DNA of 64,000 nt from Aliarcobacter butzleri (GCF_900187115.1 NZ_LT906455.1:1-64000); one strand, 5' to 3'; shown: positions 38,161 through 48,952, counted from the first letter of the stretch. Numbers and translations are program-made. Notes: a model not told the origin generated them from the letters alone.

Positions 38161-40998
38161 TTAACTCCTTTCTTTTGTAACTCTATTTATTAGATAAAAA
38201 ATAGAGTTATAATCAAGCCCAGATTTTTCACTCAATCCTATTTCACAAGTTTTACTTGTGGAAAATGCCATTTTAGCACCATTTGTTTGCTCTTTTAAAT
38301 ATCTAAGCGCTGAATCATTTAATTCTGGGAAATTAAATCCTCTATCACCTGCAAATCCACAACATTTTACATCAGCAGGAACTATTACATTTGTTGAACA
38401 TAAATTTGCTAATTTTTTGAATTTATCTTCAAGTCCCATTTTTCTTGAACTACAAGTTGTATGAATTGTTATTGGTTCATCAATTGGAGTAAATTCTAAA
38501 TCTTTTGTTAAAAACTCTAATGCAAACTCTATTGGTTCATAAATTGATAATTTATGAGAAAAACTCTCCATCATTTTTTTAGTACATGGACTTGTATCAC
38601 ATAAAATTGGATATTCTCCAAATTCACTAGCATTTAAAAGTGCCTCTTCAAGTTGACTTGATTTTGCATGCGCTGCATCATTAAATCCTTTTGAACTAAA
38701 AGGCATTCCACAACAAAGATTTGATAAATTCTGAGGAAAGATGATTTGGTAACCAGCTTTTTGTAAAACTTCAATTGTTACTTCAAAAAGCTCTTTTTCC
38801 TCTTTTGACATATCATTTAATCCCATGGTTCTACTAATACATGAAGGGAAATATACAACTTTTTTATCTTTTACTTGTTGTTCAAAATTTAAGTTTATAT
38901 TTGTTCCTTTTGGCATATAAACTGACCATTTTGCTAATTTATTTTTACTTAAATCTCTCATAGTTTTAGTAAAAGCTTCCATATTAGAAGTTCCTAAAGT
39001 TCTGTGTATAAAATTAGCACTATGAAGACCAAATCTGATACCTTTTAATGTAATACCAAAGTTGTTTGCTACAAAATTTGCAATAGATTTTTCTTTAGAA
39101 GTTAATTGCTCTGCTCTTAAATGTTTTGTTAAACTTCCAGTATCTATTTTTACAGGACAGGCAGTTGAACATAAACTACATGTTGCACAAGTTTCTATTC
39201 CATCATATTGATATAACTCTTTGTACTCTTTTGCTTCTTTATAATTTCCAATAGTTTCTAGTCTTGAAATTTCTCTATTTATTACAATTCTTTGTCTTGG
39301 AGTTAGAGTTAATTCATTTGAAGGACATGTTGGTTCACAAAATCCACACTCGATACATTTATCAACAATTTCATTTGTTGCTGGAAGTGTTTTTAGATTT
39401 TTTAAGTGAGCCTCTTTATCATCATTTATTATAACCCCAGGATTTAATAGACCTTTTGGATCAAACAATGATTTGATTTTTTTCATTATATTATAAGCTT
39501 CTTTACCCCACTCTACTTCAATAAACGCAGCCATATTTCGTCCAGTTCCATGTTCAGCTTTTAAACTTCCTTGGTATTTAACTGCAACAGAATTAACAAC
39601 TTCATTCATTAAATCATCATATCTTTTAACTTCTTTTACATCAGAGAAATCTTGTGTAAATACAAAGTGGAAGTTTCCTTCAAGTGCATGTCCAAAGATT
39701 AAAGCTTCACTATAACCATATTTTTGGAATAATCCTTGAAGTTCAAGTGTAGCTTCAGCTAAAACTTCAATAGGATAAGCTACATCTTCAATAATAACTG
39801 TTGTCCCTGTAACTCTTACTGCTCCAACAGCTGGAAATAATCCTTTTCTAATTTTCCAATAAAGATTATATTCTTGTTCATCTTTTGTGAAATAAATCTT
39901 TCTTCTTACTTCAAACTCTTTTAATAAATCTTCAATTTGCTCTATTTGGATATTTAATTTTTCATCACTTAAAGCTCGTGTTTCAATTAAAAGTGCAGTT
40001 ACATCTTCATCAAAATCTTTGATAAATTCTGGCATAACAGGGTCGTTTTCGATACTTCTTAAAGCTGCTCTATCCATAAGTTCAACTGCATCAACAATAA
40101 TCTCTTTAGAATCACGTGCTAATTTTAGTTTTGTAACTGCATGACAGGCTTCCTTCATATCTTTAAAATAGATAAGCGCACTTGCTTTGTCTTTTAAATC
40201 TTCAACTGTATAATAAGTTATCTCTTCGATAAATGCTAAAGTTCCTTCACTTCCTATGATTAAGTGTTGAAGTATTTCAAACTCATCTTCAAAATCAATT
40301 AAGGCATTTATTGAGTAACCACATGTATTTTTTATTTTAAACTTTTTCTCTATTTTTGCTCTTAACTCTTCATTTGATTTTGTTTCACGTGAAAACTTAT
40401 TTAAATTTTCTAAAAATTCTTTATGAGTTTTTCTAAATTCATTTTTACTATTTTCATCTGCTGTATCAAGTTTAGTTCCATCTGAAAAAATTAGTTTCAT
40501 TGATTTTACAGTTTTGTATGAATTTTGTGAAATTCCACAGCACATTCCAGAGGCATTATTTGCTGCAATTCCACCAATCATAGCTGCATTTATACTAGCT
40601 GGATCTGGACCAATTTTTTTAGAATAACGTGCAAGTAATCCATTTGCTTGTGCACCTGTTAATGCAGGTTCTAGTGAGATATAACTAGCATCACTTGCAA
40701 TTTTAAAGTTTGAGAAGTTTCTTGAAGTTATAACTAAAATAGAATCACTAATTGCTTGCCCTGAAAGTGAAGTTCCACCTGCTCTAAAAGTGATACTTAA
40801 ATTCATAGAGTTTGCAAGTTCAATAATATCTTGAACCTCTTTAGAATTATCAGTTTTGATTACAATCTTTGGAATTAATCTATAAAATGAAGCATCAGTT
40901 CCATAAGCTAAAGTGTGAAGTTTATCTGTGAAGATTTTATCTTTTGAGATTTTTAATGAAATTTCATCAAAAAATTTTTGGTAACGACTTTCTAACAT
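38161..40998 (-). CDS. dld: D-lactate dehydrogenase, FAD- and Fe-S-binding (respiratory)
   Basis: A 945-residue respiratory oxidoreductase of the Dld-II/GlcD-GlcF fusion type. An N-terminal FAD_binding_4 domain (FRAGGTSLSGQAISD, then GGIAANNASGMCCG), a FAD-oxidase C domain (HALEGNFHFVF and KAEHGTGRNMA), two 4Fe-4S motifs (CIECGFCEPTCP, CATCSLCSTACPVKID) and C-terminal CCG motifs (NLCCGMPF, KCCGFAGDRG) are all visible. I set the start at the ATG at 40998, with AGGAGA upstream; an ATG seven codons earlier is less likely. With lctP and lutABC nearby, D-lactate is the probable substrate; a close relative could use another 2-hydroxy acid. Confidence 0.85.
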   Translation of the reverse strand: MLESRYQKFFDEISLKISKDKIFTDKLHTLAYGTDASFYRLIPKIVIKTDNSKEVQDIIELANSMNLSITFRAGGTSLSGQAISDSILVITSRNFSNFKIASDASYISLEPALTGAQANGLLARYSKKIGPDPASINAAMIGGIAANNASGMCCGISQNSYKTVKSMKLIFSDGTKLDTADENSKNEFRKTHKEFLENLNKFSRETKSNEELRAKIEKKFKIKNTCGYSINALIDFEDEFEILQHLIIGSEGTLAFIEEITYYTVEDLKDKASALIYFKDMKEACHAVTKLKLARDSKEIIVDAVELMDRAALRSIENDPVMPEFIKDFDEDVTALLIETRALSDEKLNIQIEQIEDLLKEFEVRRKIYFTKDEQEYNLYWKIRKGLFPAVGAVRVTGTTVIIEDVAYPIEVLAEATLELQGLFQKYGYSEALIFGHALEGNFHFVFTQDFSDVKEVKRYDDLMNEVVNSVAVKYQGSLKAEHGTGRNMAAFIEVEWGKEAYNIMKKIKSLFDPKGLLNPGVIINDDKEAHLKNLKTLPATNEIVDKCIECGFCEPTCPSNELTLTPRQRIVINREISRLETIGNYKEAKEYKELYQYDGIETCATCSLCSTACPVKIDTGSLTKHLRAEQLTSKEKSIANFVANNFGITLKGIRFGLHSANFIHRTLGTSNMEAFTKTMRDLSKNKLAKWSVYMPKGTNINLNFEQQVKDKKVVYFPSCISRTMGLNDMSKEEKELFEVTIEVLQKAGYQIIFPQNLSNLCCGMPFSSKGFNDAAHAKSSQLEEALLNASEFGEYPILCDTSPCTKKMMESFSHKLSIYEPIEFALEFLTKDLEFTPIDEPITIHTTCSSRKMGLEDKFKKLANLCSTNVIVPADVKCCGFAGDRGFNFPELNDSALRYLKEQTNGAKMAFSTSKTCEIGLSEKSGLDYNSIFYLINRVTKERS
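40381..40396. other. parS-like sequence, two mismatches, inside dld
   Basis: TGTTTCACGTGAAAAC matches the ParB-binding consensus TGTTNCACGTGNAACA at 14 of 16 positions and contains a perfect 12-bp palindrome (40383-40394). It is the weakest of the candidates in this window. Confidence 0.3.
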
Positions 40999-41076
40999 AT
41001 TAGTTCTCCTAGGATTCATAAAATATAAATTTTAACTTTACGAAATGATAATAATATGATATTTATAAAAGAATAA

Positions 41077-41105
41077 TTTTATTTAGGAAAAATACCTAAA
41101 TAAAA
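41077..41105 (-). terminator. lctP terminator
   Basis: Eleven-bp perfect arms (41077-41087 and 41095-41105) with a seven-base loop are followed on the minus strand by a T-rich stretch. It lies just after the lctP stop codon and separates lctP from dld. Confidence 0.8.
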
Positions 41106-41116
41106 TTAATATATAG

Positions 41117-42757
41117 TTATGGAATCATCCATGTTAAAACGTAAGCTTGAGTCATAGTTATAAGTCCCATAATTACTACAAGAATTAAACTATGTTTAAC
41201 TGTAAATCTAAATAAATCAGACTCTTTTCCAACAATTCCTGTTGATGCACAAGCAATAGAAATTGATTGAGGAGAGATCATTTTTCCACAAACCCCACCA
41301 GTTGTATTTGCTGCAACCATTAATGTTTCATTAAGCCCTAATTGTTGAGCAGTTTGTTGTTGTAATCCGCAGAAAAGTGCATTTGATGAAGTATCTGAAC
41401 CTGTTAAGAATACTCCAAGCCATCCAAGAAACGGAGAGAAGAAAGGGAATAAGAAACCTGTATTTGCTAAAACTAATGCCATAGTTGAAGACATACCTGA
41501 ATAGTTCATTACAAATGCGAAACCAAGAACCATACCAATTGATACGATAGCCCATTTTAATTCAAATAGTGTTTCACCCATTGTTTTTGTAGCTGTTGAT
41601 ATATTTAATCTAAAAATAAATAAAGTGATAATAGCTGTTAAGAAAATAGCTGTACCTGTTGCTGAAATAGGATTAAATGTATATACAACATCAAAAGATT
41701 TTGGTGCACTAGTAATTGGAGGCATTTTGAAAATCATATTATGAATAGCAGAGAATTCAAATTTGAAAATAGTACTTGCTAAAACTTGACCTTTTGCAAA
41801 AAAGGCTTTAAACCAACCTGTTGTCCAAATTGTAACCATTACAGAAAGAATAATAAATGGAGACCATGCTTTAAATACTTGAGCACTTGTATGTGATGAT
41901 GAAACAACCTCATCTAATTCTACTGTTTTCATAACATTTTTTGGTTTCCAGTATTTTAAAAATACTGTTGTTGCAACGATAGAAACTATAGCAGAAGTAA
42001 CATCTGGTAATTCAGGACCTATAAAGTTTGAAGTAAGATATTGAGAAATAGCAAAACTTGCACCTGCAACTAAAGCTGCTGGCCAAACTTCTTTTATACC
42101 TTTCCATCCGTCCATTATTGCAACTAACCATAAAGGAATAATTAAAGATAATAGTGGTAACTGTCTACCTGCCATTGCTCCAATTGTAAAAGCATCAATT
42201 GAAGTTACTTGTCCTGCAACAATAATTGGAACTCCAAGTGCTCCAAAAGCAACAGGTGCTGTATTTGCAATAAGACACAATCCAGCTGCATATAATGGTT
42301 TAAATCCAAGTCCTACTAAAATTGCAGCTGTAATTGCAACAGGTGCACCAAAACCAGCAGCACCTTCTAAAAAAGCACCAAATGAGAAACCAATTAAGAT
42401 AACTTGAATTCTTTGATCTTCAGTTATTGAAATAATCGAATTTCTAATAATTTCAAATTGTCCACTTTTTACAGTTAATTTGTATAAGAATACTGATGCG
42501 ACAATAATCCAAGCGATTGGCCATAAACCAAATAAGAAACCATATTCAGCAGATGCAAATACCATATTAACTGGCATTTCAAATCCAAAAACTGCTACAA
42601 TCATCGATAATGCTAATGTAATGATTGCTGCATAGTGACCTTTCATTCTAAATACTGCAAGCGCCAAAAAGAAAAAAACGATAGGAATTAGTGCTACAAG
42701 TGCAGATAAACCTAAACTTCCTCCAATTGGTGCATATACTTGTTGCCAAGTTTGCAT
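41117..42757 (-). CDS. lctP: L-lactate permease
   Basis: A 546-residue polytopic inner-membrane permease of the LctP family that imports lactate. About 12-14 hydrophobic segments are visible, with the family motifs [20 protein letters not shown] and [12 protein letters not shown] and the C-terminal [16 protein letters not shown] very strong AAGGAGG ribosome-binding site precedes the ATG. It sits between the regulatory genes and dld with its own flanking gaps and terminator. Confidence 0.95.
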   Translation of the reverse strand: MQTWQQVYAPIGGSLGLSALVALIPIVFFFLALAVFRMKGHYAAIITLALSMIVAVFGFEMPVNMVFASAEYGFLFGLWPIAWIIVASVFLYKLTVKSGQFEIIRNSIISITEDQRIQVILIGFSFGAFLEGAAGFGAPVAITAAILVGLGFKPLYAAGLCLIANTAPVAFGALGVPIIVAGQVTSIDAFTIGAMAGRQLPLLSLIIPLWLVAIMDGWKGIKEVWPAALVAGASFAISQYLTSNFIGPELPDVTSAIVSIVATTVFLKYWKPKNVMKTVELDEVVSSSHTSAQVFKAWSPFIILSVMVTIWTTGWFKAFFAKGQVLASTIFKFEFSAIHNMIFKMPPITSAPKSFDVVYTFNPISATGTAIFLTAIITLFIFRLNISTATKTMGETLFELKWAIVSIGMVLGFAFVMNYSGMSSTMALVLANTGFLFPFFSPFLGWLGVFLTGSDTSSNALFCGLQQQTAQQLGLNETLMVAANTTGGVCGKMISPQSISIACASTGIVGKESDLFRFTVKHSLILVVIMGLITMTQAYVLTWMIP

Positions 42758-42847
42758 ATAAACCTCCTTAGTTAAAATAATTACAAGGATATTAATAAAA
42801 TGATATGAGATTTATATGATTTTTAATAGCTTAAAATAGAAGAAAAA

Positions 42848-43492
42848 CTAAATATTTTTAAAAATATAGCCTGTGTCAATAACTGTTTGAATAAACTCTT
42901 TGTCTAAGATCTTTCTTAGCCTTCTTATTAAACTTCTTATAGATTCCAATGTTACAAAGTTTCCTTCCCAAACATAGTTCTCTATTGTTTCGTAAGTGAT
43001 AACTTGATTTTTTTTACTAAGAAATAGATTCATAAGAAGTTTCTCTTTTTTTGTTAATCTTATTTCTTCGTCATTTATAGTTATTGTTGCAGATATAAAG
43101 TCAAAATATGAGTTTTCATCAAAATAGATTTTATCATTTTTTATTTGACAGAGTTTTTCTATTTTTATCTCTAATTCATCTATGAAAAAAGGCTTTTTCA
43201 AATAATCATTACAGCCAAAATCGTAAGATTGTTTTATAATATCTAGTTCAACACTTGCACTTATTATAATAACTGGAACAATTTCATAAAACTCTCTAAT
43301 TTTCTTTAAAATATTTATTCCATCAACATTTGGAACATTGATATCTAATATAAAACATGAAAAACCTTCTGTTATTTTTTCATAAGCTTCTGCTCCATCT
43401 GTAAAAGATATCACAGTATAGTTTTTCATTTTTAATCTTTTAGTGATAGTTTCATTTAACTTTTGGTTGTCTTCTAAAAGTAAGATTTTCAT
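42848..43492 (-). CDS. OmpR-type response regulator of the lactate cluster
   Basis: A 214-residue regulator with an N-terminal receiver domain (phosphoacceptor Asp50, conserved Asp8 in LLLEDN, Lys near 99 in YLKKP) and a C-terminal winged-helix DNA-binding domain (EEIRLTKKEKLLMNLFL, then ESIRSLIRRLRK). It starts 1 bp after the histidine kinase stop codon. Location between lutABC and lctP suggests that it controls lactate genes. Confidence 0.93.
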   Translation of the reverse strand: MKILLLEDNQKLNETITKRLKMKNYTVISFTDGAEAYEKITEGFSCFILDINVPNVDGINILKKIREFYEIVPVIIISASVELDIIKQSYDFGCNDYLKKPFFIDELEIKIEKLCQIKNDKIYFDENSYFDFISATITINDEEIRLTKKEKLLMNLFLSKKNQVITYETIENYVWEGNFVTLESIRSLIRRLRKILDKEFIQTVIDTGYIFKNI

Positions 43493-43493
43493 T

Positions 43494-45686
43494 TTAAGCC
43501 TTTTTAAACGGAAGTTTTATTGTGAAAATAACACAATTTTTATCATTTCGAACACTAATAGTGCCTTTCATTTTATCTTCAATAATTATTTTTGCCATAT
43601 AAAGACCTAAACCCATTCCATTTTCTTTTGTTGTAAAATAAGGTTCAAAAATTGAATTTATGATTTTTTCATCAATTGCTCCAGCATCATCAATAATTTC
43701 TATCATATTACAATTTTCACATCTTTGAATGTTTATGTTTATCTCTCCTTTTTTATTTAAAGGAAGATTTTTTTCAACAATTTTATTTTTTGCATTATTT
43801 ATAATGTTTAGTAAAACTTGTTTAAATTCATTTTCATATCCGTAAATGAGAAGTTCTTCATTTTTATTTTTATAGTTAAAATTCATATTTATATTTGAAT
43901 AAAAAACTTGTTTTCCTATAATTTCATTTATTTCATTTAAGGCTTTTGAAATTGAAAAAAGGACTTTTTTTGTTGAAGGTTTTAAGAAATTTCTAAAATC
44001 ACTTAAAGTTTTAGACATATATTTTATTTGAATCATAGAATCATTAACAAAATTTTTTACATCATTATCTTTTAATTCATTTAGCAAATAAGATGTTTCA
44101 ATATCTTGAACAAGTGCAGATAATTCAACTAAAGGCTCATTCCATTGATGCGCAATCGCTGCAATCATATCTCCCATCTCAGCCAATTTACTTTGTTGGA
44201 TTAAAAATTGTCTTTGTTGGGTTCTTTCTGTCATATCGTCCATAATACAAACAATTCCACCAATAGTTCCATCTATGTTTTTATATGCTGCTTTATTTAA
44301 AATGATATGTTTCATCTCATTTGATAAAGTATAAAAAGTAAATTCAAAACTAATTGTAGTAAAAGTTTTTAACACTTCTTTATCAATTTGTGTATTTTTT
44401 GTGGCAATTTCTGTTGGGAAAAAGTCAAAAGCGGTTTTTCCTATAATCTCTTCTTTTGTAGAACTTACTAAAGATGCAAAAGCTGTATTGCAACCTAAAA
44501 AATGACCATCAACATTTTTATAATAAATAGCATTAGGAATGGTATCCAAAAGCACTTTATCAAACTCTATTCTATTTGAAAGTTCACGTTCAAGTTTTTC
44601 TCTTCTTTGTATATTTGCTTTTAAAACTACAACGATTATAGTTAATAGTGAAATTGTAAGAATTGTAATAATAAAAAAGTTTTTATGCTCTTTATATATT
44701 GAACTAGGTTCATTGATAATTATAGGATTATCAATATATTTTGAGACATTAAGATTAAATCTTTTTAATTCATCATAATTGAATATATAAAGATTTGGTG
44801 ATTTTTCAACTACTGGAATATCTTTTATATCTTTTCCATTAAGCACATCTAGTGCCATTTTTGATACAGTATCTCCTTGAGCAATTGCAGAAGTTAATAA
44901 TCCTCCAACCATTCCACTATTTAAGTAAAAATCCCAAAGACCATAAATAGGAACTTGGCTTACTTTTCTTACCTCTTCAAAACTTTGTTTATATGTAAAA
45001 TATTTTCCAGTAGTATCTTTAAATAAAAGTACAAATAAAATTGCACTATCACCTTTTTCCAACTCAGAAACTTTATCTTTTAAATCACTTATTTCTAGGT
45101 TATCTGTATATTCTATGTTGAATTTTTTTGAATATTTTTCAATTATTGGATTTAAATCTTTTTTTACAGCTAAACCAGTTATAGATTTATCATTTATAAT
45201 TAAAAGATTTTTTAAATTTGGATGTAATTTTGAAATTAGTTCAAAGTTCTTTTCTATATCTACCTCTTCTGCAACTCCTGAAACTTCTTTAAGAGGTAAT
45301 TTATCTAATATCGTTTTATTATAGTTATTTATTCCACAAAATAGAACAGGAGCATCTTTGAATAAATAGTCATAATATTTAGATACAAAATCAAAAGCAT
45401 TATTATCGCTTAGTATTACTAAATCAAATTTACGATTTGAAAATTGTTGTTTATATAATTTTGATAGATCCTCTAAGTAAGATGAGTCATCTATTCTTTT
45501 GGTATCCATATATACAGTTGTAAGCTCAATATCTTTATGTTCTGAAAAGTTTTTGTCAATTGCTTTTGATATATCATCTGTCCATGCATATCCTTTATGA
45601 TATGAATGAATTAATAATACTTCTTTATTTTGACTTGCATATAATATATTAAAAAAAAGTATGCTAAATAGTAAAAAATACTTCAT
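43494..45686 (-). CDS. Sensor histidine kinase with ABC substrate-binding-like sensor domain
   Basis: A 730-residue membrane kinase. It has a signal peptide (about 1-17), a periplasmic domain of the ABC_sub_bind type (about 20-320; VLLIHSYHKGYAWTDDI and VVILSDNNAF-like region), one membrane segment (about 333-353) and a PAS domain (about 370-490). The kinase core has phospho-His in AHQWNEPL, the N box NIINNAKNKI and the G box GMGLGLYMA. The H box differs from the HQWRQPL form common in Campylobacterota. A ligand-sensing periplasmic domain and the lactate genes around it suggest that it senses lactate or a related acid. Confidence 0.9.
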   Translation of the reverse strand: MKYFLLFSILFFNILYASQNKEVLLIHSYHKGYAWTDDISKAIDKNFSEHKDIELTTVYMDTKRIDDSSYLEDLSKLYKQQFSNRKFDLVILSDNNAFDFVSKYYDYLFKDAPVLFCGINNYNKTILDKLPLKEVSGVAEEVDIEKNFELISKLHPNLKNLLIINDKSITGLAVKKDLNPIIEKYSKKFNIEYTDNLEISDLKDKVSELEKGDSAILFVLLFKDTTGKYFTYKQSFEEVRKVSQVPIYGLWDFYLNSGMVGGLLTSAIAQGDTVSKMALDVLNGKDIKDIPVVEKSPNLYIFNYDELKRFNLNVSKYIDNPIIINEPSSIYKEHKNFFIITILTISLLTIIVVVLKANIQRREKLERELSNRIEFDKVLLDTIPNAIYYKNVDGHFLGCNTAFASLVSSTKEEIIGKTAFDFFPTEIATKNTQIDKEVLKTFTTISFEFTFYTLSNEMKHIILNKAAYKNIDGTIGGIVCIMDDMTERTQQRQFLIQQSKLAEMGDMIAAIAHQWNEPLVELSALVQDIETSYLLNELKDNDVKNFVNDSMIQIKYMSKTLSDFRNFLKPSTKKVLFSISKALNEINEIIGKQVFYSNINMNFNYKNKNEELLIYGYENEFKQVLLNIINNAKNKIVEKNLPLNKKGEININIQRCENCNMIEIIDDAGAIDEKIINSIFEPYFTTKENGMGLGLYMAKIIIEDKMKGTISVRNDKNCVIFTIKLPFKKA

Positions 45687-45710
45687 TATTTCTCCTATTT
45701 AGCAATTATA

Positions 45711-46298
45711 TCAAGATTTGATAAAAATCACATATCCTGATTTTGGACCGTGTGCTCCAATAACAAGCGATTGTTCAATATCAGCAGTTTTTGAAGGTCC
45801 AGAGATAAATACACCAAAACCAGCTTTTTCAAAACTAAGTTTTTCATAAGCTTCATGCATATTGTTTACTATCTCATTTTCATTTATTACAATAACAATA
45901 TTTTGTGCAATAAAATATAAAGACCTATGTCTATTTGATTCATCTTTCATCCAAATTGCACCATTTTCTGCAACTGCAAAGTTACCTTTTACAATAGCTA
46001 AATCAATATCTTTTAGATTATGAGCATCATCTTGTGAATTTGAATCAAAATTTCCTAAACTACAAAAATCTACATTTGAAGCAATAATTTTTTCATCTGG
46101 ATATAACTCTTTTATTGTTTTATCTAAATCTTCTTTTTCAATAACTAAAGCTTTACCACCAACACTCTCAAGCATTGTAGAAAATGTTTCAAATTTATTA
46201 TCAAATTTTATTCCAAAATTTTCATAAGAAGGAAGTTTTACATCTTTTACAATATTATTTTCTCTAATAGAATTTAAAATTTTTTCTTTACTAGTCAT
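45711..46298 (-). CDS. lutC: L-lactate utilisation protein LutC
   Basis: A 195-residue LUD-domain protein, third component of the LutABC iron-sulfur lactate oxidase. The C-terminal pattern VAENGAIW, then GPSKTADIEQSLVIGAHGP is typical of LutC/YkgG. It overlaps lutB by 8 bp and is followed 24 bp later by the sensor kinase gene. Confidence 0.94.
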   Translation of the reverse strand: MTSKEKILNSIRENNIVKDVKLPSYENFGIKFDNKFETFSTMLESVGGKALVIEKEDLDKTIKELYPDEKIIASNVDFCSLGNFDSNSQDDAHNLKDIDLAIVKGNFAVAENGAIWMKDESNRHRSLYFIAQNIVIVINENEIVNNMHEAYEKLSFEKAGFGVFISGPSKTADIEQSLVIGAHGPKSGYVIFIKS

Positions 46299-47670
46299 CT
46301 AAATCTCCATCTTTAAACATCTCTTTGAAACTTTTTTTAGGGAATTTTGGTAAGTCTCTTTGTTTTCCCCACGCATTTGCTTTATTATAAATTATAAAAT
46401 TTGGAAGTTTTGGAACAATAAATCTTGCTGTTTTTCCAAGAAAATCAAATAATATAGGTTTACTCATAAGCCAAGTGGTTACTCTCATAGCCATTTTCTT
46501 TTTGCTATCAATTAGATCAGCTTCTCCTAAGTCTTGTCTTAAACTATAAAGTTGTGAATCTAAATCTATTTTAACTGGACAAACATTTGTACAAGACCCG
46601 CATAATGTACAGGCAAATGGTAAACTATTGTGAGCTTCTGGATGTCTAGCACTTCCTAAAATAGAACCAATTGGTCCTGGTATTACATACTCATAAGAGT
46701 GACCACCACTTCTTCTATAAACTGGACAAGTATTCATACAAGCACCACATCTAATACAATTTAACGCTTTTTTATTTTTTTGAGAACTCAAGAATTGACT
46801 TCTTTTATTATCAACGATAATAACATGCATCTTTCCACCTTCAACACTTCCATGAAAATGTGAAGTATACGAAGTAATTGGTTGACCTGTTGCACTACGT
46901 GCTAATAATCTTGTAAATACACTTAAATCTTCAAGTCTAGGAATAATTTTTTCAATTCCCATTGAAGCAATATGAAGTTTAGGAACACTAGCTCCCATAT
47001 CTGCATTTCCTTCATTTGTACAAACTACAACTCCACCTGTTTGCGCAATTGCAAAATTAACTCCTGTTAATCCTGCATCTGCTGTTAGAAAATCTTCTCT
47101 AAGCGCAGCCCTTGCAGCACGTGTAAGATAAGTTGGGTCATAGTTTCCTTTTTCAGTTCCCAATTTTTCATGGAAAGTATCTGAAACATCAGATTTTTTT
47201 AAGTGAATTGCTGGAAGAACTATATGAGAAGGCGGTTCGTGTCTTAGTTGAACTATCCTTTCACCTAAGTCTGTATCAATAACTTCAATTCCCCTACTTT
47301 CTAAATAAGGATTCAAGTGACACTCTTCTGTTAACATTGATTTTGATTTAACAAGTTTTTTTACGTTATTTTCACTTAAAATTTTATGTACTATTTCATT
47401 ATGTTCTTTTGCATCACAAGCAAAGTGAACTGTTATTCCTTTTTCTGTTGCATTTTTTTCAAATTCTAATAGATATTTATCTAAATTTGCCATCGTATGA
47501 GTTTTGATTTGATTTGCATACTCTCGTAAATTTTCCCATTCAGGAATAGATTTACTAGCTCTATCTCTTTTTTCTCTTACAAACCATAATGCTTGGTCAT
47601 GCCAATGCATTCTTTCGTCATTTGCTACAAATTTTGTTGCATTATCTGAGTGGTTGTGATTTGTGCTCAT
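46291..47670 (-). CDS. lutB: L-lactate utilisation iron-sulfur protein LutB
   Basis: A 459-residue LUD plus ferredoxin-type protein. The LUD domain occupies about 60-290. Two 4Fe-4S motifs follow (CIRCGACMNTCPVYR and CTLCGSCTNVCPVKID). It works with LutA and LutC in NAD-independent oxidation of L-lactate to pyruvate. It overlaps lutA by 4 bp (ATGA) and lutC by 8 bp, so the three are translationally coupled. Confidence 0.95.
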   Translation of the reverse strand: MSTNHNHSDNATKFVANDERMHWHDQALWFVREKRDRASKSIPEWENLREYANQIKTHTMANLDKYLLEFEKNATEKGITVHFACDAKEHNEIVHKILSENNVKKLVKSKSMLTEECHLNPYLESRGIEVIDTDLGERIVQLRHEPPSHIVLPAIHLKKSDVSDTFHEKLGTEKGNYDPTYLTRAARAALREDFLTADAGLTGVNFAIAQTGGVVVCTNEGNADMGASVPKLHIASMGIEKIIPRLEDLSVFTRLLARSATGQPITSYTSHFHGSVEGGKMHVIIVDNKRSQFLSSQKNKKALNCIRCGACMNTCPVYRRSGGHSYEYVIPGPIGSILGSARHPEAHNSLPFACTLCGSCTNVCPVKIDLDSQLYSLRQDLGEADLIDSKKKMAMRVTTWLMSKPILFDFLGKTARFIVPKLPNFIIYNKANAWGKQRDLPKFPKKSFKEMFKDGDLDD

Positions 47671-48416
47671 GGTCTAACTCCTGCTAGAATTTCAACAATA
47701 TGCATAACTTTTATTGGATTTTTATCTCTATTTATGATTCCATCCATATGCATAAGACATGACATATCAGCACCTGTTATTATTTGTGCATTAGAATCTA
47801 AATGGTCTTTTATTCTATCTTTTCCCATTGCAACTGAAATTGCTTCTTCTGCAACACTAAATGTCCCACCAAATCCACAGCACTCATCTTCTCTTTTTAA
47901 AGTTACTAATTCAATGTTATTTACTTTATTTAAAAGATTTTTTAATTTTGAATCATATGGAATATTTAATTCACTAGCAGTTGCAAGTTTTAAAACTCTA
48001 TGTCCATGACATGAATTGTGTACTCCAACTTTGTAAGGAAAAGAGTGGTCAAATTTTATATTTTCAATTTTTATAATATCGTGTAAAAATTCACATACTT
48101 CATAAATTGAAGCTTTTACTTTATTGTAATCTTTGTCATCATTAAAAAATTCTGCATAATGTTCTTTTACCATAGTAACACATGAACCACTTGGTGCAAC
48201 AATATAATCATAATCTTTGAAATTATTAACAAAATTTATTGCTAGAACTTTTACATCTTTTGCACAACCAGAGTTTGCCATAGGTTGTCCACAGCAAGTT
48301 TGATTTAATGGGTAATCAATATTTAAACCTTGATTCTTTAGTAGTTTATATGTAGCTTTACAAATATCGGGATAAAGTTCATTCATAAAACATGGTATAA
48401 AAAGACCAATTTTCAT
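47667..48416 (-). CDS. lutA: L-lactate utilisation protein LutA
   Basis: A 249-residue protein of the heterodisulfide reductase-like type with two CCG cysteine-rich motifs (NQTCCGQPMANSG and REDECCGFGGTFSV). It is the first gene of the minus-strand operon lutA-lutB-lutC-kinase-regulator, with a 92-bp gap to the upstream deaminase gene that can hold a promoter. Confidence 0.95.
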   Translation of the reverse strand: MKIGLFIPCFMNELYPDICKATYKLLKNQGLNIDYPLNQTCCGQPMANSGCAKDVKVLAINFVNNFKDYDYIVAPSGSCVTMVKEHYAEFFNDDKDYNKVKASIYEVCEFLHDIIKIENIKFDHSFPYKVGVHNSCHGHRVLKLATASELNIPYDSKLKNLLNKVNNIELVTLKREDECCGFGGTFSVAEEAISVAMGKDRIKDHLDSNAQIITGADMSCLMHMDGIINRDKNPIKVMHIVEILAGVRP

Positions 48417-48508
48417 ATTTTCTCCTTCTTGTTATTAAAGTAATTTTATACATAAAATATGAAAAACTTATGATATTTTATTTTTTTATGAAGAAAAAAT
48501 CCTTTTTA

Positions 48509-48952
48509 TTAAGAAATAGCAGGAATTTGTTCTATTTTTACTCCATTATCTTCTAAAAATTTTGAAATAATTTCAGAGTTTGTATGTTCATAAGCTTTTT
48601 CATAAACTATTCTTTTTATTCCACTAGCAATTAAATTTTTTGAACATTCACTACAAGGTTCAAGTGTTACATAAATAGTTCCACCTTCTATACTTATACC
48701 TTTTCTTGCTGCCCAAATAATAGCATTCATTTCGGCATGAATCTCATAAGTTTTTGACCATTCATGGTGATCTTTTGTATATTCACCTTTCCAGTGTTCA
48801 CTACAATTTATATAACCTGCTGGTGTACCATTATAACCTGTTGATAAGATTCTTCCATCTTTTACTATAACTGCACCTACTTGTTTTGATACACATTTTG
48901 AAGCAAGTGCTATCTCTTTTGCAATATTTATAAAACTTCTATCATTTAACAT
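48509..48952 (-). CDS. dCMP deaminase (deoxycytidylate deaminase family)
   Basis: A 147-residue zinc deaminase that makes dUMP for thymidylate synthesis, similar to ComEB. The zinc site is HAEMNAIIWAA with PCSECSKNL, where His and two Cys bind zinc and Glu is catalytic. The N-terminus (FINIAKEIALASKCVSKQVGAVIVKDGRIL) is typical. It is divergent from accB and precedes lutA on the same strand. Confidence 0.93.
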   Translation of the reverse strand: MLNDRSFINIAKEIALASKCVSKQVGAVIVKDGRILSTGYNGTPAGYINCSEHWKGEYTKDHHEWSKTYEIHAEMNAIIWAARKGISIEGGTIYVTLEPCSECSKNLIASGIKRIVYEKAYEHTNSEIISKFLEDNGVKIEQIPAIS

